Assembly: GCA_017432025.1 (NCBI GenBank)
Contig: JAFRJX010000003.1
Coordinates: 1-64,000, forward strand
Reading direction: 5' to 3'
Source of the DNA: Candidatus Saccharimonadota bacterium
Lineage (GTDB): Bacteria; Patescibacteriota; Saccharimonadia; Saccharimonadales; Saccharimonadaceae
DNA length: 64,000 bases
Shown: positions 33,789 through 42,578 of the stretch, one piece after another
Numbering within the stretch: the first letter of the stretch is position 1
Layout: the number at the start of each line of letters is the position of its first letter
Program-made: the position numbers and the translations under genes
The notes under the pieces: generated by a model
Told to the model about the DNA's origin: nothing
Database searches by the model: none
The model's input: only the letters and a program-made list of their open reading frames with translations

Positions 33789-34322
33789 ATGAAGAAAGTC
33801 ATATTGAAGTGCAAACTTCAGAGTCGTGATACTTTTGAAGACAAATTGTCCGATATCGGTCTTGATTTTTCTGCCATGTATTGGCAACATGATCGCGTCT
33901 ATGTGCCACGCGGCTACCAGAGGGGAATGAACTACCCTCGCATCATTATGCGCACCGAAATGGATGCTGTGAACGCTCCGGCTAGATACAGCATGATTTT
34001 GCGCCGTCACATCGAAGATTCCGGCGTCGATATTACCGAAGTTACCCCAATTATTGACTATACTACGATGGTAAACATCATCCTTCAACTTGGCTTCCGC
34101 CAAGCCGGCGAAGTTTCTCGTCGCCGCCAACACCTGATTATGGGCGAAGGTACCAAAATCTTCCTCGATGAAATTGATGGCCGCCCAGGCGAGTATTTCG
34201 CTAAAATCGAATCCGACCTCGGCGAAAACGAATCTGTCGCTGAAGCCAGAAATGATCTTCGTAAGACTTTTGAAACTCTCGGCGAATACAATATCGTCGA
34301 GCTTCCTTACTTTGAAATGTAA
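33789..34322 (+). CDS. CYTH-domain-like protein
   Basis: 177 residues. It resembles CYTH triphosphate tunnel proteins in layout: an N-terminal KCKLQSRDTFEDKL strand-helix, a RVYVPR segment, then LRRHIED, LGFRQAGEVSRRRQHL and IFLDEIDGRPGEYFAKIES, the late acidic strand that binds metal in thiamine-triphosphatase and class IV cyclases. The first ExExK is altered to KCKLQ, so activity is doubtful. TGG-TATAAT ends 6 nt before the ATG (leaderless). Confidence 0.5.
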   Translation: MKKVILKCKLQSRDTFEDKLSDIGLDFSAMYWQHDRVYVPRGYQRGMNYPRIIMRTEMDAVNAPARYSMILRRHIEDSGVDITEVTPIIDYTTMVNIILQLGFRQAGEVSRRRQHLIMGEGTKIFLDEIDGRPGEYFAKIESDLGENESVAEARNDLRKTFETLGEYNIVELPYFEM

Positions 34323-34326
34323 TTAT

Positions 34327-35304
34327 TTAACCTCTAGGTGGTTCGCCATCCGGCTCGCCGAGTAATTTTTTGGACTTAATTTCATAGCGGCGGCCATTCA
34401 CTGGCGATACGTAATAATCTTCATTGAGTAAATTCACAAACATCGTGAGATCTTTATCATCCATGATGATAATTGATCCGTCATCATCGGTCATTAGTTC
34501 AAGTTGCATCTCGTCGGCATAATCAAGCAGCTTGTCTTGTGGCATTTCCTCAGCAATATCCATCGCTTGGAGCTTCTTTAACACTGGCTTCTTGTCCTGG
34601 AGAAGCGCATCAAGCGTCAAGCCTTCGGCAAACGACAGCTTATACTTCTCGGTGAGTTCTTTTGCCTTCGCCTCGGCAATTACCTGAGATTTGTAATCAT
34701 ACTGGAACAAGTTCTCAAATTTTGCCTGGTTGAACACAATAATGTTACCATCTACAATCGCGACTTGGTTATCATCCGGCATTTTGAGCGCAATCTCAGC
34801 AGAGAACGGCTCAAAGCTTTCGCCGTTAATTTCCCAAGAAGAAGCACCCTTAAGAGCTGATGAAGCGGAAATAATCTTTGCAATATAGAAAGTTTTCATC
34901 CCAGATTCGCCTGGATAAGTGAATTTGGCGATAATCCCTTTAACTTTCTTAAAGTCATATTCATTTTCGGAGAAATAATCAATGTCTTTGTATTCGTTTT
35001 CAATTAAGTGCACCAAAGTCTCAGCGCGGCCCACCTTGGAAAGGGAAGTACGATAAATCACCTTCTCTTCACCATCGGCCTTCTCGTATTCGCGGCACTC
35101 GAGTCCCTTATCGGCCTCTTCAATGATGTAATGGATCGCCTCTTGCATAAACATCGACTTCACCGCACCGGTGAGTTTATCAGAGTATTTAATCTTATAT
35201 GGCGTGTAATTCTTATTAAACAAAAACAGCTCTGCTGAAACGTTGTTTTTTACCTCATCAATCTCATTCGCCCAGAGAAAGACGTCAAACGGTTCGTTTT
35301 CCAT
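34327..35304 (-). CDS. DUF4868 (KwaB)-like protein
   Basis: 325 residues. The central pattern (LSKVGRAETLVHLIE, KVKGIIAKF, a YIAKIISASSAL segment, IIVFNQAKFENLF, KPVLKKLQAM and the late VSPVNGRRYEIKSKKLL) resembles DUF4868, the domain of KwaB in the Kiwa anti-phage system. KwaB is a DNA-binding decoy sensor working with the membrane protein KwaA. No KwaA-like gene is adjacent, so this may be a solitary homologue. The ATG at 35304 is chosen because GTGGAG lies 8 nt upstream; a GTG 12 nt earlier is the SD itself. TGC-TATAAT promoter. Family assignment is by eye. Confidence 0.5.
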   Translation of the reverse strand: MENEPFDVFLWANEIDEVKNNVSAELFLFNKNYTPYKIKYSDKLTGAVKSMFMQEAIHYIIEEADKGLECREYEKADGEEKVIYRTSLSKVGRAETLVHLIENEYKDIDYFSENEYDFKKVKGIIAKFTYPGESGMKTFYIAKIISASSALKGASSWEINGESFEPFSAEIALKMPDDNQVAIVDGNIIVFNQAKFENLFQYDYKSQVIAEAKAKELTEKYKLSFAEGLTLDALLQDKKPVLKKLQAMDIAEEMPQDKLLDYADEMQLELMTDDDGSIIIMDDKDLTMFVNLLNEDYYVSPVNGRRYEIKSKKLLGEPDGEPPRG

Positions 35305-35316
35305 GATTATCTCCAC

Positions 35317-35850
35317 TTATTTGAAGTCATTATAGCACAAATCGTGAGATTACCAAATCTCCTCTGTTTGTTCGGTTTTTACACCACAAAATCAAAACAA
35401 ATGCAATAACACGTGTTCGGTTTTTTAATAGGGGAGTTGTCCACAACTTGTGCAAAACTATAGGATCAAAAATCTTGAAAAAAGTCTAAAAAAGCTCTTG
35501 CTTTTTATTAGAAAGTAGTATAAACTAGAGTCAAGTGGAAATCATACATAAACACCACAAACAAACAGCACATTAAAAAAGTTTGAGATCGGCCAACTAG
35601 GAGCTTTAGCACGCATTAATTTGTAGCGAGATGCGTCAAAACAATCGTGTGCACCTTCCTCAAAAACACACCTCCCAATAAAACTCTATAGACCAATAGG
35701 TCAATCTAATTAACACAATAAGTCTCTCAACGGCTGCGATTATATGATTAGCTTCGCGCTGGTACAATCGTGGTAGATTCATTGTGAAAATCAAACAAAA
35801 ATCATAACAGAAACAAAAATGCTAAGTTTCTAGTTGATCGGTCTCAAACA
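35317..35850 (+). other. Long non-coding region before rsmH
   Basis: About 530 bp without a credible gene. It contains two TGTTCGGTTTTT repeats (35369, 35414), a divergent DnaA-box-like pair (35437-35457), a weak promoter (TTGCTT, 15 bp, TATAAA at 35519-35524), and short inverted repeats: ACGCAT / ATGCGT, GTGTG / CACAC and GACC / GGTC. This could encode an untranslated RNA or a long leader, or be a replication or segregation site. I do not recognise RNase P RNA, tmRNA or SRP RNA in it. Confidence 0.4.
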
Positions 35851-35865
35851 ATGTATAATATTGGT

Positions 35866-36738
35866 ATGGAGAACCAACACATCCCTGTACTAATGTCTGA
35901 AGTGTTAGCGAATTTGGACCCAAAGCCAGGCGAAAAATATTTAGATTTAACTGCTGGCCTCGGTGGACACGCTAAGTCAATTTTGGATGTAACACTGAAT
36001 TATAAAGAATCGGTTTTGGTTGACCGCGATGAATTTGCAATAGCTCATCTAAAGCAAAAATTCAAAGAGGGAATCGAGATCATAAACACAGACTTTTATG
36101 GCGCAGTGCTACAGTTAATTGAGTGTGGAAAAACTTTTGACATTATACTCGCTGATTTTGGTGTCTCATCGCCGCAACTAGACAATGGGGAACGTGGCTT
36201 TTCTTTTAAGAACGACGGACCACTAGACATGCGGATGGATCGGCGCCAGGCCTTGACAGCAGATGAAATTGTCAATCACTGGAGCGAAAAAAACCTTGCG
36301 GAAATCTTTGTGAAATATGGAGAAGAGAAACCCGGTCACGCAAGGCTCTTAGCACGGGAAATAGTGCATGAGCGCCCGATCAAATCAACCGCAGAACTTG
36401 CCAGTATCATCGCCAGTAAATCCAGACATTCTTCCATTCACCCAGCTACGAAAATCTTCCAAGCCATCCGGATAGTAGTAAACGACGAACTGACAGAGAT
36501 TGAAAAAACTCTGCCTCTTCTACCGAAACTACTAAATAAAGATGGCCGAGTCGGCATCATCACCTTCCATAGCCTCGAAGATCGCCTTGTCAAAGACTTC
36601 TTCAAGGAGGCCTCAAGCCACGGTGAAGAATCTGAACTTCGTCTAGTTAATAAAAAACCAATTGAAGCGGCAAAATCGGAGTTAGTTATCAACCCGCGTT
36701 CTAGAAGCGCCAAATTGCGAGTAGCAGCGCGGAATTGA
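35866..36738 (+). CDS. rsmH: 16S rRNA m4C1402 methyltransferase RsmH
   Basis: 290 residues. HIPVLMSEVL near the N-terminus, the SAM loop DLTAGLGGHA, DFGVSSPQLD and the late FHSLEDRLVK are all RsmH hallmarks. It methylates N4 of C1402 in 16S rRNA and traditionally opens the division/wall cluster, as here. TATAAT at 35854-35859 ends 6 nt before the ATG at 35866, so that start is preferred over the in-frame ATG at 35851, which lies upstream of the -10. Confidence 0.95.
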   Translation: MENQHIPVLMSEVLANLDPKPGEKYLDLTAGLGGHAKSILDVTLNYKESVLVDRDEFAIAHLKQKFKEGIEIINTDFYGAVLQLIECGKTFDIILADFGVSSPQLDNGERGFSFKNDGPLDMRMDRRQALTADEIVNHWSEKNLAEIFVKYGEEKPGHARLLAREIVHERPIKSTAELASIIASKSRHSSIHPATKIFQAIRIVVNDELTEIEKTLPLLPKLLNKDGRVGIITFHSLEDRLVKDFFKEASSHGEESELRLVNKKPIEAAKSELVINPRSRSAKLRVAARN

Positions 36739-36776
36739 TAAAACAAAAAACAAAAACAAAATAAAAGGAGGCAATT

Positions 36777-36842
36777 ATGCCAAAGCAAATTTTAATTGCG
36801 AACAAGTCTCGCAAACAAATCATCAAAGTCAACTTCCGCTAG
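36777..36842 (+). CDS. 21-residue basic peptide ORF between rsmH and ftsL
   Basis: A very short ORF with an excellent AAAAGGAGG SD 5 nt before its ATG. The peptide begins MPKQILIANKSRKQ and ends in VNFR; it is Lys/Arg/Ile-rich. Six nt after the stop is a strong hairpin (CTGGGCGGG / CCCGCCCAG followed by ATTTT), so it looks like a leader peptide with a downstream attenuator, or a small basic ribosome- or RNA-binding peptide. No homologue is recalled. Confidence 0.5.
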   Translation: MPKQILIANKSRKQIIKVNFR

Positions 36843-36850
36843 TCTTTTCC

Positions 36851-37015
36851 GCTGGGCGGGGAAACAAACCCGCCCAGATTTTAAAGACATGTGACATGGG
36901 CCTTCGGGTCCGCCAAAACTTAGAGTTTTTCACGAGAGTGTGAAGTGTATGACCTTCCCGGGCAAGCTTTTATGGGTCACTTATAGCTCTGCTCATAAAA
37001 GCCCCCGGACTAAGA
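36851..37015 (+). ncRNA. Candidate structured leader of the ftsL operon
   Basis: In order: hairpin CTGGGCGGG / CCCGCCCAG with ATTTT after it (possible attenuator); GGGCC TTCG GGTCC with a UUCG loop; TTCAC / GTGAA; and a two-part stem CCGGG plus GCTTTTATG pairing with CATAAAAGC plus CCCGG near 36956-37008. GTGAC (36891) and GTCAC (36976) could close a multibranch. The density of stable, differently looped stems is unlike neighbouring spacers. Identity unknown. Confidence 0.45.
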
Positions 37016-37084
37016 ATACAAAAACCCTAAAAACAAATACAAAAACAAAAGATATTATTAAACAAGCGAGGATAAAAACAAAAA

Positions 37085-37429
37085 ATGATCAGTCAAACAT
37101 ACGTGTCGAGGAGAGAGGCGAGTGCTGGATTTGTCCGAAATCGCAACATTGTCCGTCACACCAAAAGAAATCTCGGTTCCATTTCGCAGACCATTATTGT
37201 TGCCATGCTTACGCTTGTATTTGGACTGATCTATGTAGCCGAGGGAACCAAAGCTACCAGTCTTGATTACCAAATCTCTGACGTTGAATCCGAAATTTCC
37301 GAAATGACCGCCCGCCGTGACGATCTCGCTGTAGAAAAAGCGCGCCTTACCTCTGTCGTTGCAGCCAAAAATAACACTGTTGCTGCCGCCATGGAAGACG
37401 CCGTGGTGACAGGTTATGCCGCGGATTAA
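37085..37429 (+). CDS. FtsL-like cell division protein
   Basis: 114 residues: a basic cytosolic N-terminus (SRREASAGFVRNRN), one transmembrane helix (about 37-57), then a coiled coil (DYQISDVESEISEMTARRDDL in two heptad runs). This size and topology, and its place just before the division transpeptidase, fit FtsL, the bitopic scaffold of the FtsQLB complex. Sequence identity in FtsL is always weak, so the call rests mainly on context. GCGAGGA SD. It overlaps ftsI by 14 nt. Confidence 0.7.
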   Translation: MISQTYVSRREASAGFVRNRNIVRHTKRNLGSISQTIIVAMLTLVFGLIYVAEGTKATSLDYQISDVESEISEMTARRDDLAVEKARLTSVVAAKNNTVAAAMEDAVVTGYAAD

Positions 37430-39146
37430 TTTATTAAAGAAAATCGTCTTTGTCGCATTAGCGATTATTGCTGTGCGACTATTTTTTATTCAAATCATCG
37501 AACACGACATGTGGGTCGCAAAAGCAAACGACCAGCATACCCTGGTTGAAACCATTACGCCAAAACGTGGCGAAATCTACATGATGGATCATAACGAACC
37601 GGTTGCTGTCGTCCTAAACCAAACCGTCTACTCAGTCATTATCGATCCAGCCGTGACCGAAAAAGACAAGATTAAAGCCGCCCTCGAAACCCACGCCAAG
37701 AATTATATTACGGCGGATCTCGACGAAGTATATAACATTGAAGGACTCAGATATTATATTGTGGCAAAAAACGTGCCATACACGAACGCCGTTGAAATCG
37801 CCGAAGAGGGTATTAGTTCTGTCTGGCTAAAGGAAGGGAACGCTCGCGTCTATCCAGAAGGTGAAATGGCCTCCGGTACGCTTGGTTTTGTAAACGCCGA
37901 CGGTCTCGGCCAATATGGTGTCGAAGGCTCATTAAATAAGCTCCTAACTGGTAAAGAAGGAACTTTAAAAACGATTGCTGATGTCAATAAGGTTGCTCTT
38001 TCGATTGGTAAAGATAATGTCAAAATCCCAGCCGAAGACGGTAAAGACGTCGTCCTAAGTATTGATCGTAACTTTGAAAAAGGCATTGAAGAATGGGGCA
38101 TGAACGCTATTAACGGCACTCAGGCCGACCATGCCGCCATCCTCGTGATGAACCCAAATAATGGTGAAGTTGTAGCAATGGCAACCCTCCCAAATTACAA
38201 CCCAGCGAACTACGGTCTCGTCAAAGACGCCTCCGCCTACATCAATCAAACCACTGAAGTTCCATACGAGCCGGCCTCCATCTGTAAAACCTTTACTTAT
38301 TCCGCCGCCATTAACGAAGGTAAAATGACCCCAGACACCACTTATAATAATAAACACTACGAAATCGTCGACGGCTGGAAGATTTGGAACGCCGAAACTC
38401 GTTCTAAGCTCTACGGCACGATTTCGATGCGTGACGCGCTTTATTGGTCACTTAATACCGGCTCAATTCACGCCCTGAAACTCCTTGGCGACAACTCCGA
38501 ATCCATCACTCAGGCGGGTAGGGAAAAGCTCTATGATTATTATCATAATAAATTCCGCCTTGGCCAAGCCACCGGTATCGAGCTCATCGAAGCCGAAGGC
38601 TACATCGAAGATCCAAACGAAGGCTGGGGCCGCGACTCCACTTATGCCAACATGACTTTCGGCCAGAACCTCGGCATCACCATGATTCAGACCGCTACAG
38701 CTTTCTCCGCCGTCGTGAACGGTGGTTACTGGCGCACTCCATCCGTTGTGAAGGGTACGCTTGAAAACGGCAACATCAAACCTTTAGACAACGAAAAAGT
38801 CACCGAGCAAATCCTCTCTGCTGAGACCAGCGCCATTATGCGCGACCTCCTCATAAACAACCGTAGTTGGAAAGTTAACAACGGCACCGATCGCCCAGGC
38901 TACGCTATCGGTGGTAAAACCGGTACTGCTCAGGTGATTGTCGACGGCTCTTATGATAGCGAAATGAACAACCTCGTCGGTTCCTACATGGGTTTTGTCG
39001 GTACTGCCGGCGAACTCCCACAATATGTTGTCATGGTTAAGATGTGGGGCGAGGGTAAAGCCATCGGCTCTGGCGACGCTATGAATCTCTTCGACAATTT
39101 ATCTCATTACATTATCGATTACTTTAAAATTAAACCGAAAGCGTAG
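37416..39146 (+). CDS. ftsI: Penicillin-binding protein 2 / FtsI division transpeptidase
   Basis: 576 residues. Single N-terminal membrane anchor, pedestal domain (TPKRGEIYMMD), then the transpeptidase domain with the active-site SICK (SxxK) near 288, SLNT (SxN) near 345 and KTGTAQ near 503. It cross-links septal peptidoglycan outside the membrane, working with FtsW. It begins inside the end of the ftsL-like gene, 14-nt overlap, indicating coupled translation. Confidence 0.92.
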   Translation: MPRINLLKKIVFVALAIIAVRLFFIQIIEHDMWVAKANDQHTLVETITPKRGEIYMMDHNEPVAVVLNQTVYSVIIDPAVTEKDKIKAALETHAKNYITADLDEVYNIEGLRYYIVAKNVPYTNAVEIAEEGISSVWLKEGNARVYPEGEMASGTLGFVNADGLGQYGVEGSLNKLLTGKEGTLKTIADVNKVALSIGKDNVKIPAEDGKDVVLSIDRNFEKGIEEWGMNAINGTQADHAAILVMNPNNGEVVAMATLPNYNPANYGLVKDASAYINQTTEVPYEPASICKTFTYSAAINEGKMTPDTTYNNKHYEIVDGWKIWNAETRSKLYGTISMRDALYWSLNTGSIHALKLLGDNSESITQAGREKLYDYYHNKFRLGQATGIELIEAEGYIEDPNEGWGRDSTYANMTFGQNLGITMIQTATAFSAVVNGGYWRTPSVVKGTLENGNIKPLDNEKVTEQILSAETSAIMRDLLINNRSWKVNNGTDRPGYAIGGKTGTAQVIVDGSYDSEMNNLVGSYMGFVGTAGELPQYVVMVKMWGEGKAIGSGDAMNLFDNLSHYIIDYFKIKPKA

Positions 39147-39158
39147 TATAATATATAT

Positions 39159-40181
39159 ATGAGTATTAATGACGAAATGTTTTATGGGCTATTACTCGCG
39201 CTGACAGCTTTTCTTTTGTCCATGCTCTTAACGCCTGTCTATACCTACGTTGCCTATAAATATAAATTCTGGAAAAAACAAAAAAAGACCACCGTGGATG
39301 GGGAAGCACTCCCAGTTATGACTAAGCTTCACGCCCATAAATTCAAACACACCTTCCCAACTATGGCGGGTCTAATTGGTGTGGTCGTCGTCACGCTCGT
39401 TACTTGGATTTTTAACCTCGATCGTGGCCAAACATGGTTGCCACTGGTTGGCTTCCTCGGTGGCTCTTTCGTTGGTGTCATTGATGATACTATCAACATT
39501 TTCGGCTCCGGTCGTGGCGCTGCCGGCCTCCGTGGACCAGTGAAATTCTTCTTAATTACTGTTGTAGGTCTCGTTCTTGGTTGGTTCTTCGCCTTTAAAC
39601 TCGGTTGGACCAGCATCAATGTTCCATTTCTCGGCGACTGGGAGCTTGGTGCCTTCGCCATGATGCTTATCTTCGCCTTTGCCGTCGTCGCGACCTCAAA
39701 CGCCGTTAACATCACCGACGGTCTTGACGGTCTTTCCGGTGGTCTCGCCATGTTAGCCTATGGCGCTTTTGGCGTAATTGCGATGTTTCAGGGCAAAATG
39801 CTCCTATTTGGCTTCTGTATGACCATCGTCGGCTGGCTGCTTTCTTACATTTGGTTCAACGTACCACCAGCCCGTTTCATGATGGGCGATACCGGCTCCT
39901 TCGCGCTTGGCGCCGGACTTGGCATCGTCTCAATGATGACCAACTCATTCTTACTGCTTCCGATTATCGGCCTCATGTTTGTGGTCGAAACCGGCTCCAG
40001 CCTAATTCAACTTACTAGCAAGAAATTCTTCCATAAAAAAGTCTTTATTTCTGCTCCGCTTCATCATCATCTCGAAGCCAAAGGATGGGGCGAAGCTAAG
40101 ATTGTGATGCGTTTCTGGATTATTGCCGGCGTCTGTGCGTTTGTGGGCATATTTCTCGCTGCCGTCGGAGGCGCTATCTAG
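39159..40181 (+). CDS. mraY: Phospho-MurNAc-pentapeptide transferase MraY
   Basis: 340 residues, about ten membrane helices. Conserved blocks: PTMAGLIG, FVGVIDDTINI (catalytic Asp pair), NITDGLDGLSGG (Mg site), RFMMGDTGSFALG and APLHHHLEAKGW. It makes lipid I from UDP-MurNAc-pentapeptide and undecaprenyl phosphate. Although inside the cluster it has its own promoter: TATAAT at 39147-39152 ends 6 nt before the ATG (leaderless), overlapping the end of ftsI. Confidence 0.95.
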   Translation: MSINDEMFYGLLLALTAFLLSMLLTPVYTYVAYKYKFWKKQKKTTVDGEALPVMTKLHAHKFKHTFPTMAGLIGVVVVTLVTWIFNLDRGQTWLPLVGFLGGSFVGVIDDTINIFGSGRGAAGLRGPVKFFLITVVGLVLGWFFAFKLGWTSINVPFLGDWELGAFAMMLIFAFAVVATSNAVNITDGLDGLSGGLAMLAYGAFGVIAMFQGKMLLFGFCMTIVGWLLSYIWFNVPPARFMMGDTGSFALGAGLGIVSMMTNSFLLLPIIGLMFVVETGSSLIQLTSKKFFHKKVFISAPLHHHLEAKGWGEAKIVMRFWIIAGVCAFVGIFLAAVGGAI

Positions 40182-41407
40182 TGAACCGTAAACATAAATC
40201 CGATCTCGGGATTTTGTTTGCTACACTTGGACTTATGATTCTGGGTTTAATTGTGATTTATGCGATTGGCCCAATGCGTGCGAATGTCCTAAATTCTACT
40301 TACGGCACAAACTATGGTGCTAATGACTTCTTTTTCGGCCAACTCCGCTCCGTCGCACTTTCACTTGCAGCTTTTTTCCTAGCCTTTAAAGTTATTCCTT
40401 ACGATTTAGTTAAAAAATGTGCCAAACCAGCCATCATTATCGCTCTATTTTTATCAGTTTTACTCTGGATTTTGGCCCAGTCCGGCTCCTCGCTCGCAAA
40501 ATGCGAACTCGGCGAATGTCGCTGGTATAACCTTGGCCCCGTCAGCTTCCAACCGGCTGAATTTTTGAAACTCGCGATGGCAATTTACCTCGCGGACTTC
40601 CTAGACCGCAAAAAAGAAGAGGGAAGCATCGGCAAATTCAAAGAATTCTGGGTGCCACTCATTATCGTTTGTGGCCTTGCTCTTGGTCTCGTCGTCGTCG
40701 CGCAAGGCGATCTCGGCACTGGTGTTGCACTCATGGCAATTATTTTAGGCGCGCTTTTAGTCTCCGGCGTTCCGGCCCATCAATACCTTATTATGCTCGC
40801 TATTATTATCGTTGTGGCTGTGGGCGCTGTCGCGACTTCTAGTCACCGTATGCAACGTATTAACGCTTGGATTGATACGATTTCAGGAGCCGAAGTTTCC
40901 GATTCGACCTATCACATCGAAAATGCTATGCTCGCCATCGGCACTGGTGGATTCTTTGGTGTCGGCATCGGTAACTCCGTCCAAGCCACTGGTTATCTCC
41001 CAGAATCTATCAACGACTCCGTCTTCGCCATCATGGGTGAAACCTTCGGCTTCGTCGGATTATTTGTAATCATCGCCGTCTTTGGTGCCATACTCATTCG
41101 TATGTTAAAGGTCGCCGAGCATACGCCCGGACGTAACGAACGCTACTATATCGTCGCCGTTTTCGCTTGGACACTCGCCCAAGTTGCGGTCAATATTATG
41201 GCGATGACTGGCCTCGTTCCAGTCACTGGTATTACCTTGCCACTCCTGTCATATGGCGGTACAAGCATGATCTTTATCTCGTTCGCAATCGGTCTCGTTT
41301 TACAACTTTCATGCTATACTAGTAGAGAGGTAATCAAAAATGAAGATATTAGTAGTCGGCGGGGGGTCGGGCGGACACATTACTCCAGCCGTCGCCGTCG
41401 TTCGTGA
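40181..41407 (+). CDS. ftsW: SEDS peptidoglycan polymerase FtsW
   Basis: 408 residues, about ten membrane helices, with SEDS motifs GPVSFQPAEFLKLAMA, AQGDLGTGVAL and LPLLSYGGTSMI. It polymerises lipid II into glycan strands at the septum with FtsI. GTG start overlapping the mraY stop as TAGTG. The C-terminal basic tail (RRGVGRTHYSSRRRRS) is encoded within the first 68 nt of murG in another frame, an unusually long overlap. Confidence 0.93.
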   Translation: MNRKHKSDLGILFATLGLMILGLIVIYAIGPMRANVLNSTYGTNYGANDFFFGQLRSVALSLAAFFLAFKVIPYDLVKKCAKPAIIIALFLSVLLWILAQSGSSLAKCELGECRWYNLGPVSFQPAEFLKLAMAIYLADFLDRKKEEGSIGKFKEFWVPLIIVCGLALGLVVVAQGDLGTGVALMAIILGALLVSGVPAHQYLIMLAIIIVVAVGAVATSSHRMQRINAWIDTISGAEVSDSTYHIENAMLAIGTGGFFGVGIGNSVQATGYLPESINDSVFAIMGETFGFVGLFVIIAVFGAILIRMLKVAEHTPGRNERYYIVAVFAWTLAQVAVNIMAMTGLVPVTGITLPLLSYGGTSMIFISFAIGLVLQLSCYTSREVIKNEDISSRRGVGRTHYSSRRRRS

Positions 41408-42578
41408 GATTCTAGAGCAAAAACCGCGTACCAAAATCGAATTTTGGACTGATTTTAAATACTATAAAAATGTTACCAAACTCACTACTGAACTCGGTGT
41501 TTCCTGGGCGGATGCCCACGAGAAAAAGAAGGGAAGTTTCATTCGCGTCCGTCGTCTTCCGGCCGGTAAATTCCACCGTTATTCTGGTTGGTCTTTCAAA
41601 GATTATTTTGTCCATATCGACATCACTATTAAAGATCTCATTTTTGGCAACATCTTTGGTTTCTTCGGTTTTCTCACTGGTCTCATCACTTGTTTCTTCC
41701 GTCTCGTCCGTAAATCCACCCGCCCGAATGTAATTTTCTTAAAAGGTGGCTACGTCGGCCTACCGGTTGGTTTAATGGCAAGACTATTCAAAATTCCATA
41801 CGTGATTCACGAATCCGACGCCGTCGCCGGTCTTGCAAATCGCATCCTTATGAAAAAAGCTTCGAAAGTCGCCTTTGGTATTCCACCATCCGACGAAGTT
41901 CTAGAAGCCCATCCCAATTACGTTTGGACCGGCATTCCAGTTGGTCCAGAGTACAAATCCGTCAGTGGTTCCAAAGCCATGTCACTTAAAAAAGCCTTCT
42001 CCTTCAATGAAGACAAGCCACTTGTCGTGATTACGGGTGGTTCACAAGGCTCCGAAAATTTGAACGAAGCCACCCGTGCCGTCCTGCCAGAGCTGCTCAA
42101 AGTCTCTTCCGTTGGCCTTGTCGCCGGCCGTAAGCATTACGAAGACATGGTTGATTTGAAGCGCTACGAAAACTGGGAAAATGCCTCCCTCGAATCAAAC
42201 TTCCGCATGTGGGAATTTAATACCACCATGAACGAGCTCATGGGCGCCGCTGATGTAGTCGTTTCTCGCGCCGGTGCTACCACGATTGCTGAGCTTGCCG
42301 CGCTTAAAAAAGCCGTCATTCTCGTCCCGTTTGAGCGTTTACCAGGCAGCCACCAAGTTCGCAACGCTGAACGCCTCAAAGCCTCTGGCGCCGTTGCCGT
42401 TCTTAACGATTCCGAAATGATGGAAGATCCGAATAAACTCTTAGAAATCATTCGTCATTTAATTAAATCTCCGCGTGAGCGTGCCGACATGGCCGATGCT
42501 CTCCATAAAGAAGCCCGTGCCGATGCCGCCTCCCGTCTTGCTGAAATAATTCTTGGGGTGGCTTCTAGTGAAACATAA
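41340..42578 (+). CDS. murG: Lipid II synthase MurG
   Basis: 412 residues, longer than the usual ~360. GGGSGGHITPAV at 7-18 is the first glycine-rich loop; HESDAVAGLANR, TGGSQGSENLNEA and SRAGATTIAELAALKK cover the acceptor and UDP-GlcNAc sites. An extra ~50 residues around 60-115 (hydrophobic GNIFGFFGFLTGLIT) may add membrane contact. It adds GlcNAc to lipid I on the cytosolic face. The SD AGAGGTAA and start lie 68 nt inside ftsW. Confidence 0.93.
   Translation: MKILVVGGGSGGHITPAVAVVREILEQKPRTKIEFWTDFKYYKNVTKLTTELGVSWADAHEKKKGSFIRVRRLPAGKFHRYSGWSFKDYFVHIDITIKDLIFGNIFGFFGFLTGLITCFFRLVRKSTRPNVIFLKGGYVGLPVGLMARLFKIPYVIHESDAVAGLANRILMKKASKVAFGIPPSDEVLEAHPNYVWTGIPVGPEYKSVSGSKAMSLKKAFSFNEDKPLVVITGGSQGSENLNEATRAVLPELLKVSSVGLVAGRKHYEDMVDLKRYENWENASLESNFRMWEFNTTMNELMGAADVVVSRAGATTIAELAALKKAVILVPFERLPGSHQVRNAERLKASGAVAVLNDSEMMEDPNKLLEIIRHLIKSPRERADMADALHKEARADAASRLAEIILGVASSET

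Noticed and set aside
34327-35304. Complete Kiwa defence system
   Set aside because: Only a KwaB-like gene is seen; the adjacent genes are a CYTH-like protein and rsmH, with no KwaA-type membrane protein.
35317-35850. Chromosomal replication origin (DnaA-like boxes in a long AT-rich spacer)
   Set aside because: Only one box pair, no dnaA or dnaN nearby, and the same pair occurs at 7600. Gene orientation does not switch clearly here.
35851-35865. Upstream ATG of rsmH at 35851
   Set aside because: It precedes the TATAAT at 35854-35859, so it would not be in the predicted mRNA; MENQHIPVL at 35866 is the family start.
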